A DNA stretch of 64,000 nt from JBPRGH01 sp051418055 (GTDB taxonomy: Bacteria; Bacteroidota; Bacteroidia; Cytophagales; Cyclobacteriaceae): NCBI GenBank assembly GCA_051418055.1, contig JBPRGH010000035.1, positions 1-64,000 of the forward strand. The letters run 5' to 3'. The notes under the pieces are model-generated. The model was not told the DNA's origin. It did not search any database and saw only the letters and a list, made by a program, of their open reading frames with translations. The first letter of the stretch is position 1. Every line of letters begins with the position of its first letter. The position numbers were made by a program, and so were the translations under genes. Of the stretch, positions 50,976 to 60,045 are shown piece after piece.

Positions 50976-53468
50976 TTAAGCATCTCTAAATTTCCTGTAA
51001 GTAGACATTCCAAACCCAACCATTAAAACTCCGGTACCTAACCAAAGGATATTGATCCATGGTTTTTCCACTGCTTTAAGAACAATCCAGTCCTTCTGAC
51101 GTGTGTTATATCCTACTATTACACTATTCTGCTCAGGTAAAATATTCACCAGATAAATCCTTACCCCAAGCTCCGGGATTTCAGCTGGAATGCGGCCAAT
51201 CTTATTATCGCGAATGATAAAGATTGGATTAGCCTCATAAGTACCATACTCACCCTGAAGTGTTATTACTGCCTCGACAGCAACATCAGCATTTTCCATG
51301 GCAAGCCCAGGAATGGCATTTAGTTGCCTTAGATTATGTACCTCGGCAACATAATCATTTACAAAGAAATTGGTTTTAATCTCTATTGTATCTTCACGTA
51401 TTTCAGACCATTTTACAGGTTCCTCAGGATTTCTTACTGAAGAAACATGAGTATAAAGATCCTTTGAAATATTTCTTTTAATATCCGGCGAAGCTAATAA
51501 TCCTCCCATAGCTTCATTGATCTGGGCACGTGGGAAGAGATAGAAGGTTTTACCCTCATCATCCTTATACTCTACCTCATAGTAGGTATTTTCACCATAA
51601 ACACCTATAGTATCCCCGGCGGAATAAACCAGCTTCTCATCAACAGCAATATCTTCAGTGGCAATAACTTTATTCGGATCACCTGTAAGAGTTGTTTTAT
51701 ACTTGTCGATCATTACACCCTTATCACGCGTTTCCCAGCGTTCACCTAAATAGCTTAAGGTAAATGGACCCATCCGGCGTGGCTCATTTATGAATAACAG
51801 CAGGTTTTCATTATTAAACTCGGTGTCCTGCTCGGCTGAAATTAATAAACCCGATGTATTCAATGAAACTACCCTGTCAAATCCTGCAGAAAACAAGATC
51901 CCTATTAGCATTAAAGCCATTCCTATATGGGCAACAGAGCCACCTGTAATAGCAATCTTCTTTTTAGATATTTTGAAAAGCAGCTGAACATTTACCACAA
52001 GGGTAAAAACGGCTGCAACAAGTAAAATTATAAACGAGAACTTTTGTAAGTCGGCACCTTCTATTAAGATCAGGCTTAATATTAATGTAATTACTAAAGG
52101 AATTGCAAGATAATTTAGCAGGCTTTCCTTTTCATTTTTTCTCCAGTAGATCACTACGGCAATAGCGGAAAGAATGGCTACAGCAACCGCAAACCAAAGC
52201 TGGAACTTAGAGTAATACTCTACCTGATCAGCCGGCGGGGCCACCTGGCTTGTCATTCCAAGAGCATTAATAATATTATTATAAACCGGTATGGACGTAG
52301 GGATCAAAACCTGGAATCCCATAAGGCATAAAACCAAGGCTCCAATAAAAAGCCAGAATTCAGGCTTTGAGGTAGCCATATCCTCCTTGCTCGTCGGCAT
52401 ATCTTTCCAACGTATAGCTAAAATGATAATGAATCCAACAGTAAAGGTCAGGAGATAAATTAACAGCTGTCCTGATAGGCCAAGATCAGTAAAAGAGTGC
52501 ACCGAGCTATCACCTAACACTCCACTTCGCGTGAGGAATGTAGAATAGAGAATTAGAATAAATACTACTCCGCTTAAAACAAGGCTTAGTTTAAGTATTG
52601 CAGGATTTTTCTTTGCCACCAGCATAGTATGAATGGCCGCAATAAGAATAAGCCAAGGCACATAAACTGCATTTTCTACAGGATCCCAGTTCCAGTAACC
52701 ACCGAAGTTTAGCGTTTCATAAGCCCAGTAGCCACCCATTAGGATACCTAATCCCAAAACTGCAGCTGCTAATACTGTCCACGGCTTAACAGGCTCTATC
52801 CATTCGGTATATTTTTTTAGCCAAAGGCCTGCTATCGCAAAAGCAAAAGGCACCATGGTGAGCGCAAAACCAAGGAATAGAACAGGAGGGTGAATAACCA
52901 TCCAGTAATTCTGCAAAAGAGGATTAAGACCGGAGCCGTCATCAGGTACAAAATCAGGATTCACCTGAAAAATAGGCGCTTCCATAGCATCACGTAATAG
53001 AATAAAAGGAGAGCTTCCGATCTTTGCTTCAAGGCCGGGAATAACAACCCCTAATATCATTGATGTTAAAAATAGCTGAACAACTCCAAATACAACAAGT
53101 ACAGGAGCTTTCCATGGCATTTTCAATTTAATCAGAAATAATCCAATTACAGCATTCCACCACATCCACAAAAGAAAACTTCCTTCCTGTCCTTCCCAGA
53201 AAGCGGAGATCATATAATACCAGGGAAGAGTATTGGAAGAGTGACTATAGGCGTAATGATACTCGTAGTAGTGCTGGCTTATAATTATATACAGACAAGC
53301 TACAACTCCCGTTATCGCTAAAAAATGAGCTATTACAGTATTATTAGCAAAAGAATTCCAGCTTGTATCTTTCTGGCTTTTTAAATAAGCAAAAACGATA
53401 GTGATGGAAGATATAAAGCTAATTATTACAAACAGATGGCCAAGGTCGCCAATAAAGGTATGTATCAT
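50976..53468 (-). CDS. ccmF: CcmF/CcsA-type cytochrome c haem-lyase subunit
   Basis: Polytopic membrane protein of 830 residues that handles haem during cytochrome c maturation. It holds the WWD-like haem signature GGYWNWDPVENAVYVPW and about a dozen or more helices over 1-500, then a periplasmic beta-rich part (about 560-770) and a final helix. It is the last gene of the operon ccmB-ccmC-ccmD-ccmE-ccmF. No ccmA, ccmG or ccmH is in the window. Confidence 0.93.
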   Translation of the reverse strand: MIHTFIGDLGHLFVIISFISSITIVFAYLKSQKDTSWNSFANNTVIAHFLAITGVVACLYIIISQHYYEYHYAYSHSSNTLPWYYMISAFWEGQEGSFLLWMWWNAVIGLFLIKLKMPWKAPVLVVFGVVQLFLTSMILGVVIPGLEAKIGSSPFILLRDAMEAPIFQVNPDFVPDDGSGLNPLLQNYWMVIHPPVLFLGFALTMVPFAFAIAGLWLKKYTEWIEPVKPWTVLAAAVLGLGILMGGYWAYETLNFGGYWNWDPVENAVYVPWLILIAAIHTMLVAKKNPAILKLSLVLSGVVFILILYSTFLTRSGVLGDSSVHSFTDLGLSGQLLIYLLTFTVGFIIILAIRWKDMPTSKEDMATSKPEFWLFIGALVLCLMGFQVLIPTSIPVYNNIINALGMTSQVAPPADQVEYYSKFQLWFAVAVAILSAIAVVIYWRKNEKESLLNYLAIPLVITLILSLILIEGADLQKFSFIILLVAAVFTLVVNVQLLFKISKKKIAITGGSVAHIGMALMLIGILFSAGFDRVVSLNTSGLLISAEQDTEFNNENLLLFINEPRRMGPFTLSYLGERWETRDKGVMIDKYKTTLTGDPNKVIATEDIAVDEKLVYSAGDTIGVYGENTYYEVEYKDDEGKTFYLFPRAQINEAMGGLLASPDIKRNISKDLYTHVSSVRNPEEPVKWSEIREDTIEIKTNFFVNDYVAEVHNLRQLNAIPGLAMENADVAVEAVITLQGEYGTYEANPIFIIRDNKIGRIPAEIPELGVRIYLVNILPEQNSVIVGYNTRQKDWIVLKAVEKPWINILWLGTGVLMVGFGMSTYRKFRDA

Positions 53469-53482
53469 GAGTTTTTGGCCTC

Positions 53483-53893
53483 TTACATTTCAGCCTGAAC
53501 TGAATTTTCTTCGTACTTAGACGGACATTTTAATAATATTTTATCCGCAACAAACATATCGTTTCTATAGCTGCCGATTATAACAACCTTTTCGGACCTG
53601 CGGAAATCCTGCGGTTCCGGAGCGTTATGGTAAACCTTTTGCTCAAAACCATTCTCATCTATTAATGTGAAGTAAAATGAGGTTTTATCAGCAGAAGGCA
53701 TCACCCCTACCACATTTCCCTGCAGATCTTTAGTTAATTCACCGACAACATGAATTTTATTATCATCTCCACCGGTAGCCATTAACTGAGCTTCTGTAAA
53801 ATTTACATAAGAGCTCGCATCGCCCGCCGTAGAAACTATTATAGCCACTCCAATTGCTATAACTGCCAATCCTATAATATGTATCTTCTTCAT
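53483..53893 (-). CDS. ccmE: Cytochrome c maturation protein CcmE (CxxxY type)
   Basis: Periplasmic haem chaperone, anchored by one helix (about 5-22). 136 residues. The haem-attaching position usually is a histidine in HxxxY; here the segment reads ILLKCPSKYEE, with C123 and Y127, i.e. the CxxxY variant known from some archaea and delta-proteobacteria. OB-fold strands precede it. Located 14 bp before ccmF. Confidence 0.92.
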   Translation of the reverse strand: MKKIHIIGLAVIAIGVAIIVSTAGDASSYVNFTEAQLMATGGDDNKIHVVGELTKDLQGNVVGVMPSADKTSFYFTLIDENGFEQKVYHNAPEPQDFRRSEKVVIIGSYRNDMFVADKILLKCPSKYEENSVQAEM

Positions 53894-53961
53894 AAGATTT
53901 ATCTCTCCAAATCCACAACAAAGGTACGCTCAAAAAAATTTATTAACCATGATAATTTGCC

Positions 53962-54183
53962 TTATTCACCATGATATTTGTCACTTCTCTCCAGCTTAGC
54001 CAGTTTTCTGTCCAAATGAATGAGATAGGCGAATAATCCTATCAAAATAATAAGCACTACAGCTACAACCACATAAATTTTTCCTTCTGCACGAAATGTA
54101 TCTGCCATTTCAATATCCGTTGCCTGCGCAAAGGCCGAAAGGCTGGATAAAAGAGTGATTACAAAAACTATTACTGCTCTCAT
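53962..54183 (-). CDS. ccmD: CcmD family protein
   Basis: Small membrane protein of 73 residues with an N-terminal hydrophobic segment/signal (1-20), a transmembrane helix (about 35-55: IYVVVAVVLIILIGLFAYLI) and the charged tail HLDRKLAKLER. In the Ccm system CcmD helps release holo-CcmE. It starts one base after the ccmC stop codon. The 68 bp before ccmE hold nothing recognisable. Confidence 0.85.
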   Translation of the reverse strand: MRAVIVFVITLLSSLSAFAQATDIEMADTFRAEGKIYVVVAVVLIILIGLFAYLIHLDRKLAKLERSDKYHGE

Positions 54184-54840
54184 TTATAGTTCTATGCTTT
54201 TATTAAATAAATTCTTGTACCTGACCCTGATAGTAGCAATCCATACACCTAATAAGGTCCAACCGATAACTGCAGGGTAAAAGACCATCCTAAGTCGTGC
54301 ATCAAGATCATAGGTATTAAAACCCGGATTCCCGCCACTTCCGGGATGTAACGAATCAGTTAAGCGAGGTAGTATAAAAAGAAGTGGTATTAAAGATGCA
54401 AAAGCAAAAATATTATACACCGCGCTAATCCTTGCCTTCTGATCAGGATCTTCCAGTGAGCCCCTGAGAACAAAGTATGCCAGGTAAATCAGCATCGCAA
54501 TTGCCGTTGCATTTTGCTTAGGATCCCCACTCCACCAGTCACCCCAGGTAAATTTCGCCCAGATCATTCCTGTAACTAATCCCAGCACTCCAAATATAAT
54601 ACCCACAACAGCAAAGCTTGAGCTGCTGACATCATTCTTTTCCCCTCCTTTACTCAGATATAGAACTGCATGGATCATAGAAACCAGCAGTAGTATGATC
54701 ATACCAAACCACATCGGCACATGAAAGTGCAGGTTTCGAATAGTTTCATTTAAGATAACCAGCCTTGGCACATCAAATAGCAATCCTCCTATCATCACAT
54801 AGATGAGCAAGAGCATTGTTAATATTTTCCACCATTTCAT
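54184..54840 (-). CDS. ccmC: Haem exporter CcmC / CcsA family
   Basis: Six-helix protein of 218 residues that hands haem to CcmE. The tryptophan-rich haem motif is in TWGDWWSGDPKQNA. Its histidines in the surrounding helices (for example LHFHVPMWF and SMIHAV) are candidate haem ligands. Separated from ccmB by a 224-bp heptamer array. Confidence 0.92.
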   Translation of the reverse strand: MKWWKILTMLLLIYVMIGGLLFDVPRLVILNETIRNLHFHVPMWFGMIILLLVSMIHAVLYLSKGGEKNDVSSSSFAVVGIIFGVLGLVTGMIWAKFTWGDWWSGDPKQNATAIAMLIYLAYFVLRGSLEDPDQKARISAVYNIFAFASLIPLLFILPRLTDSLHPGSGGNPGFNTYDLDARLRMVFYPAVIGWTLLGVWIATIRVRYKNLFNKSIEL

Positions 54841-55064
54841 GTTTTTGGTTCTTTGTTCTTTGTTTTTGGTTTTTTGCTTTGGTCTAAGTTTCTAAATCTC
54901 CGAAGCTTTATGCGTAGGAGTTTAAAGTTCAATGTTTAGAGTTTAAAGTTTACGATTTCAGATTTCTGACCTCTGACTTCAGACCTCCGACTTCTAATTT
55001 CATCTTTCTCAAATCTCAAATCTCAAATCTCAAATCTCACATCTCACATCTCACATCTCATATT
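54841..55064. repeat. Degenerate heptanucleotide array C (between ccmB and ccmC)
   Basis: The whole gap is composed of 7-bp units of changing type: GTTTTTG/GTTCTTT near ccmC; AGTTTAA, AGTTCAA, AGTTTAA, AGTTTAC in the middle; then GATTTCA, GATTTCT, GACCTCT, GACTTCA, GACCTCC, GACTTCT; and finally CAAATCT four times (55010-55037), CACATCT three times (55038-55058) and CATATTT. It runs to the ccmB stop at 55065-55067. Units AGTTTAA/AGTTCAA match the left half of array B. Confidence 0.9.
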
Positions 55065-55718
55065 TCAATTCCTCCAAAGATACGGGAATAATACCACAGC
55101 AACGGCCCAGGTGATGATGTTTATGCCTGTTAGCGTCATCAGCTCATCGGTGCATGCATCCCATCCCAATCCGTCTATAGCTACTTTTGAACCTTTTATG
55201 GCCATTAAAAGTGCCGGGATTACAATGGGGAAACTTAGGACAGCCATTAAGGTGAAATTATTACCGGCTTTAGCGGCAATCATGGAGTTTAACGTTAAAG
55301 CGCTGGCAAAAGCGGCTGATGCCAAAAAAGTGACGGTAAAGAAAATCACAAGGTCCTGGATCGGATTTCCCAGAGTGACTATAAATAATAAAATAGCTAC
55401 TGAGGCAAGCAGGAAAGTAAGGATTGTATTATATATGATCTTTCCCAGGATCAGCTTTTCCGCCCGGACGATAAAATAATAATACATTAGCCGTGATTCC
55501 CGCTCCAGGATAAAAGCTTTCGAAGTAGCATTAATGGCATTAAACAGCATTACCAGCCAGAATAAGGCATTCCATGTAATGGGCTGCATGGTGCCGGTTT
55601 TTAAGCGGAAGCTGATATAGCAGATAAAGACAGTGCTCACAAGATAAAGCAGGATACTATTAAGCGCATATTTACGCTTGAACTCCAGGTTTATCTCGTG
55701 TTTTATCAGTTTAAGCAA
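55065..55718 (-). CDS. ccmB: Haem exporter subunit CcmB
   Basis: Membrane subunit of the CcmAB ABC exporter; 217 residues, about six helices, beginning MLKLIKHEINLEFKRKYALN. The start is TTG at 55718, inside the preceding Wzz-like gene (8-bp overlap); no ATG fits the conserved opening. The ATPase CcmA is not encoded in the window. Confidence 0.9.
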   Translation of the reverse strand: MLKLIKHEINLEFKRKYALNSILLYLVSTVFICYISFRLKTGTMQPITWNALFWLVMLFNAINATSKAFILERESRLMYYYFIVRAEKLILGKIIYNTILTFLLASVAILLFIVTLGNPIQDLVIFFTVTFLASAAFASALTLNSMIAAKAGNNFTLMAVLSFPIVIPALLMAIKGSKVAIDGLGWDACTDELMTLTGINIITWAVAVVLFPYLWRN

Positions 55719-56739
55719 CTTCTTCCCGCTCTACTTTATCAAGATATGAATTTATGGCTTTTAAAATGATAATGATATAGGCAAATCCAATTCCTGCAAA
55801 TATTGCCATTGTCATAGTTTTACCCCATCCCCAATTTATAGGTTCATAAAAAGCTGTAAAGCCATCAACTGTTTCGAAATTAGGCTCAAGAAAAAGCCTT
55901 TGCTCAATTTCAAGTATTTGATCATTTAGGGCCAGATCTCTTTCAAATACCTCCAATGGATTAGTAAGATACCGGTCACTTAATATCACATTATTTGAAC
56001 CCTGATCACGTTGACGAGCCATACTTTGAAAATTTTCAAAAAGAACATTTTTTAAACTATCCAGGGTTCTGCTTTCCTGAATAAGCTTTGCTTTTCTGGC
56101 TTGAAGTGTTTGTTTATCTATTTCAATCCTACGCTTTACAAAATCATCATTTTTTATAAATTTAATAAATCCCTGCTCAAGTTTAATCACAGCTTCAGGA
56201 TCCTTAACTTTTACATAAATTTGGAATAATCTTCTATTTTCAACCTCTAAATATCCCATTATTCGCTGAATTAAGACATCATCAATATCTTCAATTTCTT
56301 GTAAAGTCTGCTCAGTAAGTTTTATCTCAATTAATTCTTCTTCTGTAAGATAAGGAACTAGTTCAAATTCAATTATTTCTTCTGCAGTTTCAGTTTCTAT
56401 TTCCAACATAGAAGCCAATCGTGATAAATCCTCATCTTCTGCCAATGCATTTAACTTTTCAATCTCATTTTCAAGGTAACGAGCATTAATATAACTTGAT
56501 CTGAGCAATAATGAGGATCCATAAATAGGTGGAAATAACACTTTATAAACAACAGCAAGTATAATAAAAATAATAATCGAGATAATAAATTCTTTTTTAT
56601 TTGAAACAGTAGCTCTTCGTATGTTTATTATTCCTTTTAAAATCCCTCTCCCAACATTTTCAAAAAAATTACCTAAAGACCTAAATAATTGTTTTACATC
56701 TATCTCATCAGAATCTTGTTCTCTTTGTTTCTGCTCCAT
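55711..56739 (-). CDS. Wzz-like polysaccharide chain-length/co-polymerase protein
   Basis: Inner-membrane protein of 342 residues with the PCP architecture: one helix near the N-terminus (about 52-70), a large periplasmic coiled-coil part, and a C-terminal helix (about 312-332). The region FPPIYGSSLLLRS after helix 1 is typical. It probably sets chain length of the surface polysaccharide whose precursors are made by the divergent 56.8-64 kb cluster. Its end overlaps ccmB by 8 bp, so it heads the ccm transcript. Confidence 0.8.
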   Translation of the reverse strand: MEQKQREQDSDEIDVKQLFRSLGNFFENVGRGILKGIINIRRATVSNKKEFIISIIIFIILAVVYKVLFPPIYGSSLLLRSSYINARYLENEIEKLNALAEDEDLSRLASMLEIETETAEEIIEFELVPYLTEEELIEIKLTEQTLQEIEDIDDVLIQRIMGYLEVENRRLFQIYVKVKDPEAVIKLEQGFIKFIKNDDFVKRRIEIDKQTLQARKAKLIQESRTLDSLKNVLFENFQSMARQRDQGSNNVILSDRYLTNPLEVFERDLALNDQILEIEQRLFLEPNFETVDGFTAFYEPINWGWGKTMTMAIFAGIGFAYIIIILKAINSYLDKVEREEVA

Positions 56740-56763
56740 TTTTTTTTTTTAGCTTTACGGGTG

Positions 56764-56809
56764 CAAATGTAAAAAAGAATACGCTAACAAAAAGAAATTA
56801 TTTTTGTTA
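56764..56809. promoter_or_regulatory. Divergent promoters and inverted repeat at the polysaccharide cluster
   Basis: CAAATGTA (56764-56771) is the complement of a minus-strand -7 box TACATTTG for the Wzz-like gene. TATTTTTG (56799-56806) is a plus-strand -7 box for the sugar dehydrogenase gene. TAACAAAAA (56785-56793) and TTTTTGTTA (56801-56809) form a 9-bp inverted repeat with a 7-bp spacer that overlaps the plus -7 box. It is a possible operator, or chance in AT-rich DNA. Confidence 0.5.
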
Positions 56810-56833
56810 AGAGTGCTTTAATTTAAATTAAAG

Positions 56834-58090
56834 ATGAAAAAAATAGCAATAATTGGCCTTGGTTATGTAGGTCTTCCCCTGGCTGTAGAATTCGGTAAAA
56901 AACGAACTACAATTGGTTTCGATATCAATCAGAAAAGAATAAATGAGCTTAATAATGGCAAAGATCGCACAAACGAAGTTGAACCTGAAGATCTTAAAGC
57001 CGCAAAGAATCTGTCATTTACCAGTAATTTAGATGATCTTAAAGAGTGCCAGTTCTTTATTGTTACTGTTCCCACTCCCATTGATGAATTTAAAACCCCG
57101 GATCTTACTCCTTTAAGAAAAGCAAGTGAATCTGTAGGCAAAATTTTAAAAAAAGGAGATGTAGTAATTTACGAATCCACTGTATTTCCCGGATGTACAG
57201 AAGAAGTATGTGTACCAATACTAGAAGAAAAGAGTGGGTTAAAATATAATCAGGATTTCTTCTGTGGTTATTCACCGGAAAGAATAAATCCCGGAGACAA
57301 GAAACACCGCCTGCCTACAATAAAAAAAGTAACCAGCGGAAGTACTTCTGAGATCGCTGATGAAGTGGATGAATTATATGCATCAATTATTGAAGCCGGC
57401 ACGCATAAAGCCTCTTCAATAAAAGTGGCCGAAGCAGCAAAAGTTATTGAGAATGCACAGCGGGATCTGAATATCGCATTTGTCAATGAGCTGGCGGTAA
57501 TTTTTGAGAAGATGGATATTGATACTCTTGAGGTTTTGGAAGCTGCAGGAACAAAATGGAATTTCCTTCCTTTCCGTCCAGGTCTTGTTGGTGGCCATTG
57601 CATTGGAGTTGATCCCTATTACCTTACCTATAAGGCAGAAAAGTTAGGTCATCACCCTCAGGTGATTCTTGCTGGTCGCCGAATTAATGACAATATGGGG
57701 GTATATGTGGCCAATCGGATCATCAAATTAATGAGTAAAAAGGATAACCCAATTAACAACAGCAGAATACTTATTCTGGGGGTGACTTTTAAAGAAAATT
57801 GTCCTGATATCCGCAATAGCAGGGTCATTGATGTTATTCGGGAGCTGGAAAGTTTTGGCGCTCAGGTAGATGTGTATGATTCTGAGGCTGATGCTGAAGA
57901 GGTGCACGAGGAGTATGGGATTTCTCTAAAAGAACAGCCTAATGGCAATACAAAGTATAATGCTATTATCTTAGCGGTTGGTCATGATAAATTTAAACAA
58001 TTTTCTCTTAAAAATATCAAAGATGATAAAACTGTCGTTTATGATATTAAAGGGTTTTTCGCAAAGGATCAGGTAGATAACCGTCTGTAA
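56834..58090 (+). CDS. Nucleotide sugar dehydrogenase (WbpA/TviB type)
   Basis: NAD-dependent enzyme oxidising a UDP-HexNAc (GlcNAc or GalNAc) to its uronate, 418 residues. The N-terminal Rossmann motif is IAIIGLGYVGLPLAVEFG; the catalytic cysteine lies in PGLVGGHCIGVDPYY. The PTPID and GYSPERINPGD signatures fit this group better than UDP-glucose dehydrogenase. It opens the surface-polysaccharide cluster, divergent from the Wzz-like gene. Confidence 0.9.
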   Translation: MKKIAIIGLGYVGLPLAVEFGKKRTTIGFDINQKRINELNNGKDRTNEVEPEDLKAAKNLSFTSNLDDLKECQFFIVTVPTPIDEFKTPDLTPLRKASESVGKILKKGDVVIYESTVFPGCTEEVCVPILEEKSGLKYNQDFFCGYSPERINPGDKKHRLPTIKKVTSGSTSEIADEVDELYASIIEAGTHKASSIKVAEAAKVIENAQRDLNIAFVNELAVIFEKMDIDTLEVLEAAGTKWNFLPFRPGLVGGHCIGVDPYYLTYKAEKLGHHPQVILAGRRINDNMGVYVANRIIKLMSKKDNPINNSRILILGVTFKENCPDIRNSRVIDVIRELESFGAQVDVYDSEADAEEVHEEYGISLKEQPNGNTKYNAIILAVGHDKFKQFSLKNIKDDKTVVYDIKGFFAKDQVDNRL

Positions 58091-58108
58091 TAATTTACTT
58101 TAAGTGTA

Positions 58109-59161
58109 ATGAAAAAAATATTGATTACCGGTGGCGCCGGATTTATTGGTTCACATGTGGTTCGGCTTTTTGTCAACTCTTATTCGGATTATCAAATCTA
58201 TAATCTGGATAAATTAACTTATGCCGGTAACCTGGAGAACCTTAAGGATATAGAGAATGAGGAGAATTACAATTTCATTAAAGGTGATATTGTAGATGCA
58301 GAATTTATAAATGATCTTTTCCTTCAGGAAAAATTTGATGCTGTTATTCATTTAGCAGCAGAGTCACATGTTGATCGATCAATTCTGGATCCTCTGTCAT
58401 TTTTGCATACTAATATTACCGGAACTGTCAATCTTTTAAATGCTGCTAAAGAGATCTGGAAAGATGATTATACTGATAAGCTTTTCTATCATATTTCCAC
58501 AGACGAAGTTTATGGATCTCTTGATGAAAGTGGTTTTTTTACAGAAGAGACTTCTTATGATCCTCAATCTCCATATTCTGCCTCTAAAGCCGGTTCAGAC
58601 CATTTTGTACGCGCTTACCATAATACCTACGACTTACCCATTGTGATGACTAATTGTTCAAATAACTATGGACCAAACCAGTTCCCTGAAAAACTTATTC
58701 CTTTATTTATTCATAATATAAAGAATAAGAAGCCCCTTCCTGTCTATGGTAAAGGTGAAAATGTAAGGGATTGGCTTTATGTAATTGATCATGCCAGGGC
58801 TATTGATATGGTATTTCATAACGGGAAAATCGGCGAGATATATAACATCGGCGGGTTTAATGAATGGAAAAACATAGACCTTATTCATGTTTTATGCAAG
58901 GTAATGGATAAGAAGCTTGGCAGAAAAGAAGGTGAATCAGCGGAGTTAATTACCTATGTAAAAGATCGTGCCGGACACGATCACCGATATGCTATTGATG
59001 CCAACAAAATTATGAATGAATTGGGCTGGAAACCCTCTCTGCAATTTGAAGAGGGGATTGAAAAAACAGTAGATTGGTACCTCCAAAATGAAGAGTGGTT
59101 AAACAATGTTACCTCTGGGGCATATCAGGATTATTATGATAAACAGTATATAGAGAGATAG
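58109..59161 (+). CDS. rfbB: dTDP-glucose 4,6-dehydratase
   Basis: Second step of dTDP-L-rhamnose synthesis. 350 residues; NAD motif GGAGFIGSHV, the VDRSI loop and the catalytic YSASKAGSDH (YxxxK) are present. Genes rfbB, rfbA, rfbC and rfbD follow with 2-bp gaps or overlaps, so they form one translational unit. Confidence 0.96.
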   Translation: MKKILITGGAGFIGSHVVRLFVNSYSDYQIYNLDKLTYAGNLENLKDIENEENYNFIKGDIVDAEFINDLFLQEKFDAVIHLAAESHVDRSILDPLSFLHTNITGTVNLLNAAKEIWKDDYTDKLFYHISTDEVYGSLDESGFFTEETSYDPQSPYSASKAGSDHFVRAYHNTYDLPIVMTNCSNNYGPNQFPEKLIPLFIHNIKNKKPLPVYGKGENVRDWLYVIDHARAIDMVFHNGKIGEIYNIGGFNEWKNIDLIHVLCKVMDKKLGRKEGESAELITYVKDRAGHDHRYAIDANKIMNELGWKPSLQFEEGIEKTVDWYLQNEEWLNNVTSGAYQDYYDKQYIER

Positions 59162-59163
59162 AT

Positions 59164-60045
59164 ATGAAAGGAATAATATTAGCAGGAGGATCAGGGACAC
59201 GTTTATATCCTTTAACAAGAAGTGTTTCAAAGCAAATTTTGCCTATTTACGATAAACCAATGATATATTACCCGTTGTCCGTTCTGATGCTGGCCAATAT
59301 TCGGGAAATATTAATTATATCCACACCGGAAGATCTTCCTTCTTTTAAAAATCTTTTAGGGGACGGTTCCTCTATTGGGATTAAGCTTTCGTATGCAGAA
59401 CAGCCTAAACCTGAAGGATTAGCCCAGGCATTTTTAATTGGCGAAGAATTTATTGGAAATAGTTCAGTGTGTTTAATATTAGGAGACAATATTTTTTACG
59501 GATACAATTTTTCAAAAACTCTTAATAGAGCTTCTGAAGTAGAAAACGGTGCAGTTGTTTTTGGATATTATGTTAATGACCCCGAAAGATATGGAGTGGT
59601 AGAATTTAATAAAGATGGTAAGGCCCTTTCTATTGAAGAAAAACCAGCAAAACCAAAGTCTCGTTATGCAGTTACAGGTTTATATTTTTATGACAATTCA
59701 GTGGTAGATAAGGCGAAAAAAGTAAAACCATCAGCAAGAGGAGAGCTTGAAATCACTGATATCAACAATATGTATTTAAAAGAGGAAAGATTAAATGTTG
59801 AGCTTTTAGGTCGAGGAATGGCTTGGCTAGATACAGGTACACATCAGTCTTTACTACAAGCCTCTAATTTTATTGAATCAATTGAGGAGCGCCAGGGGCT
59901 AAAAATAGCCTGTCTGGAAGAAATCGCCTTTAGAAAAGGATATATTACAGAAACAGAACTTAATGATTTAGCAAAGCCACTATCTAAAAATAATTATGGT
60001 CAATATCTTTTAAAGGTAATTAGGGAGAAAGATGAAATTAAGTGA
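59164..60045 (+). CDS. rfbA: Glucose-1-phosphate thymidylyltransferase
   Basis: First step of dTDP-L-rhamnose synthesis: dTTP + glucose-1-P. 293 residues; the nucleotide-binding GGSGTRLYPLTRSVSKQ and KPMIYYPLS are hallmarks. Starts 2 bp after the rfbB stop codon and overlaps rfbC by 14 bp. Confidence 0.97.
   Translation: MKGIILAGGSGTRLYPLTRSVSKQILPIYDKPMIYYPLSVLMLANIREILIISTPEDLPSFKNLLGDGSSIGIKLSYAEQPKPEGLAQAFLIGEEFIGNSSVCLILGDNIFYGYNFSKTLNRASEVENGAVVFGYYVNDPERYGVVEFNKDGKALSIEEKPAKPKSRYAVTGLYFYDNSVVDKAKKVKPSARGELEITDINNMYLKEERLNVELLGRGMAWLDTGTHQSLLQASNFIESIEERQGLKIACLEEIAFRKGYITETELNDLAKPLSKNNYGQYLLKVIREKDEIK

Noticed and set aside
54841..55064. CRISPR array
   Set aside because: Units are 7 bp and directly adjoining, without 28-36 bp repeats and unique spacers, and no cas gene is near.
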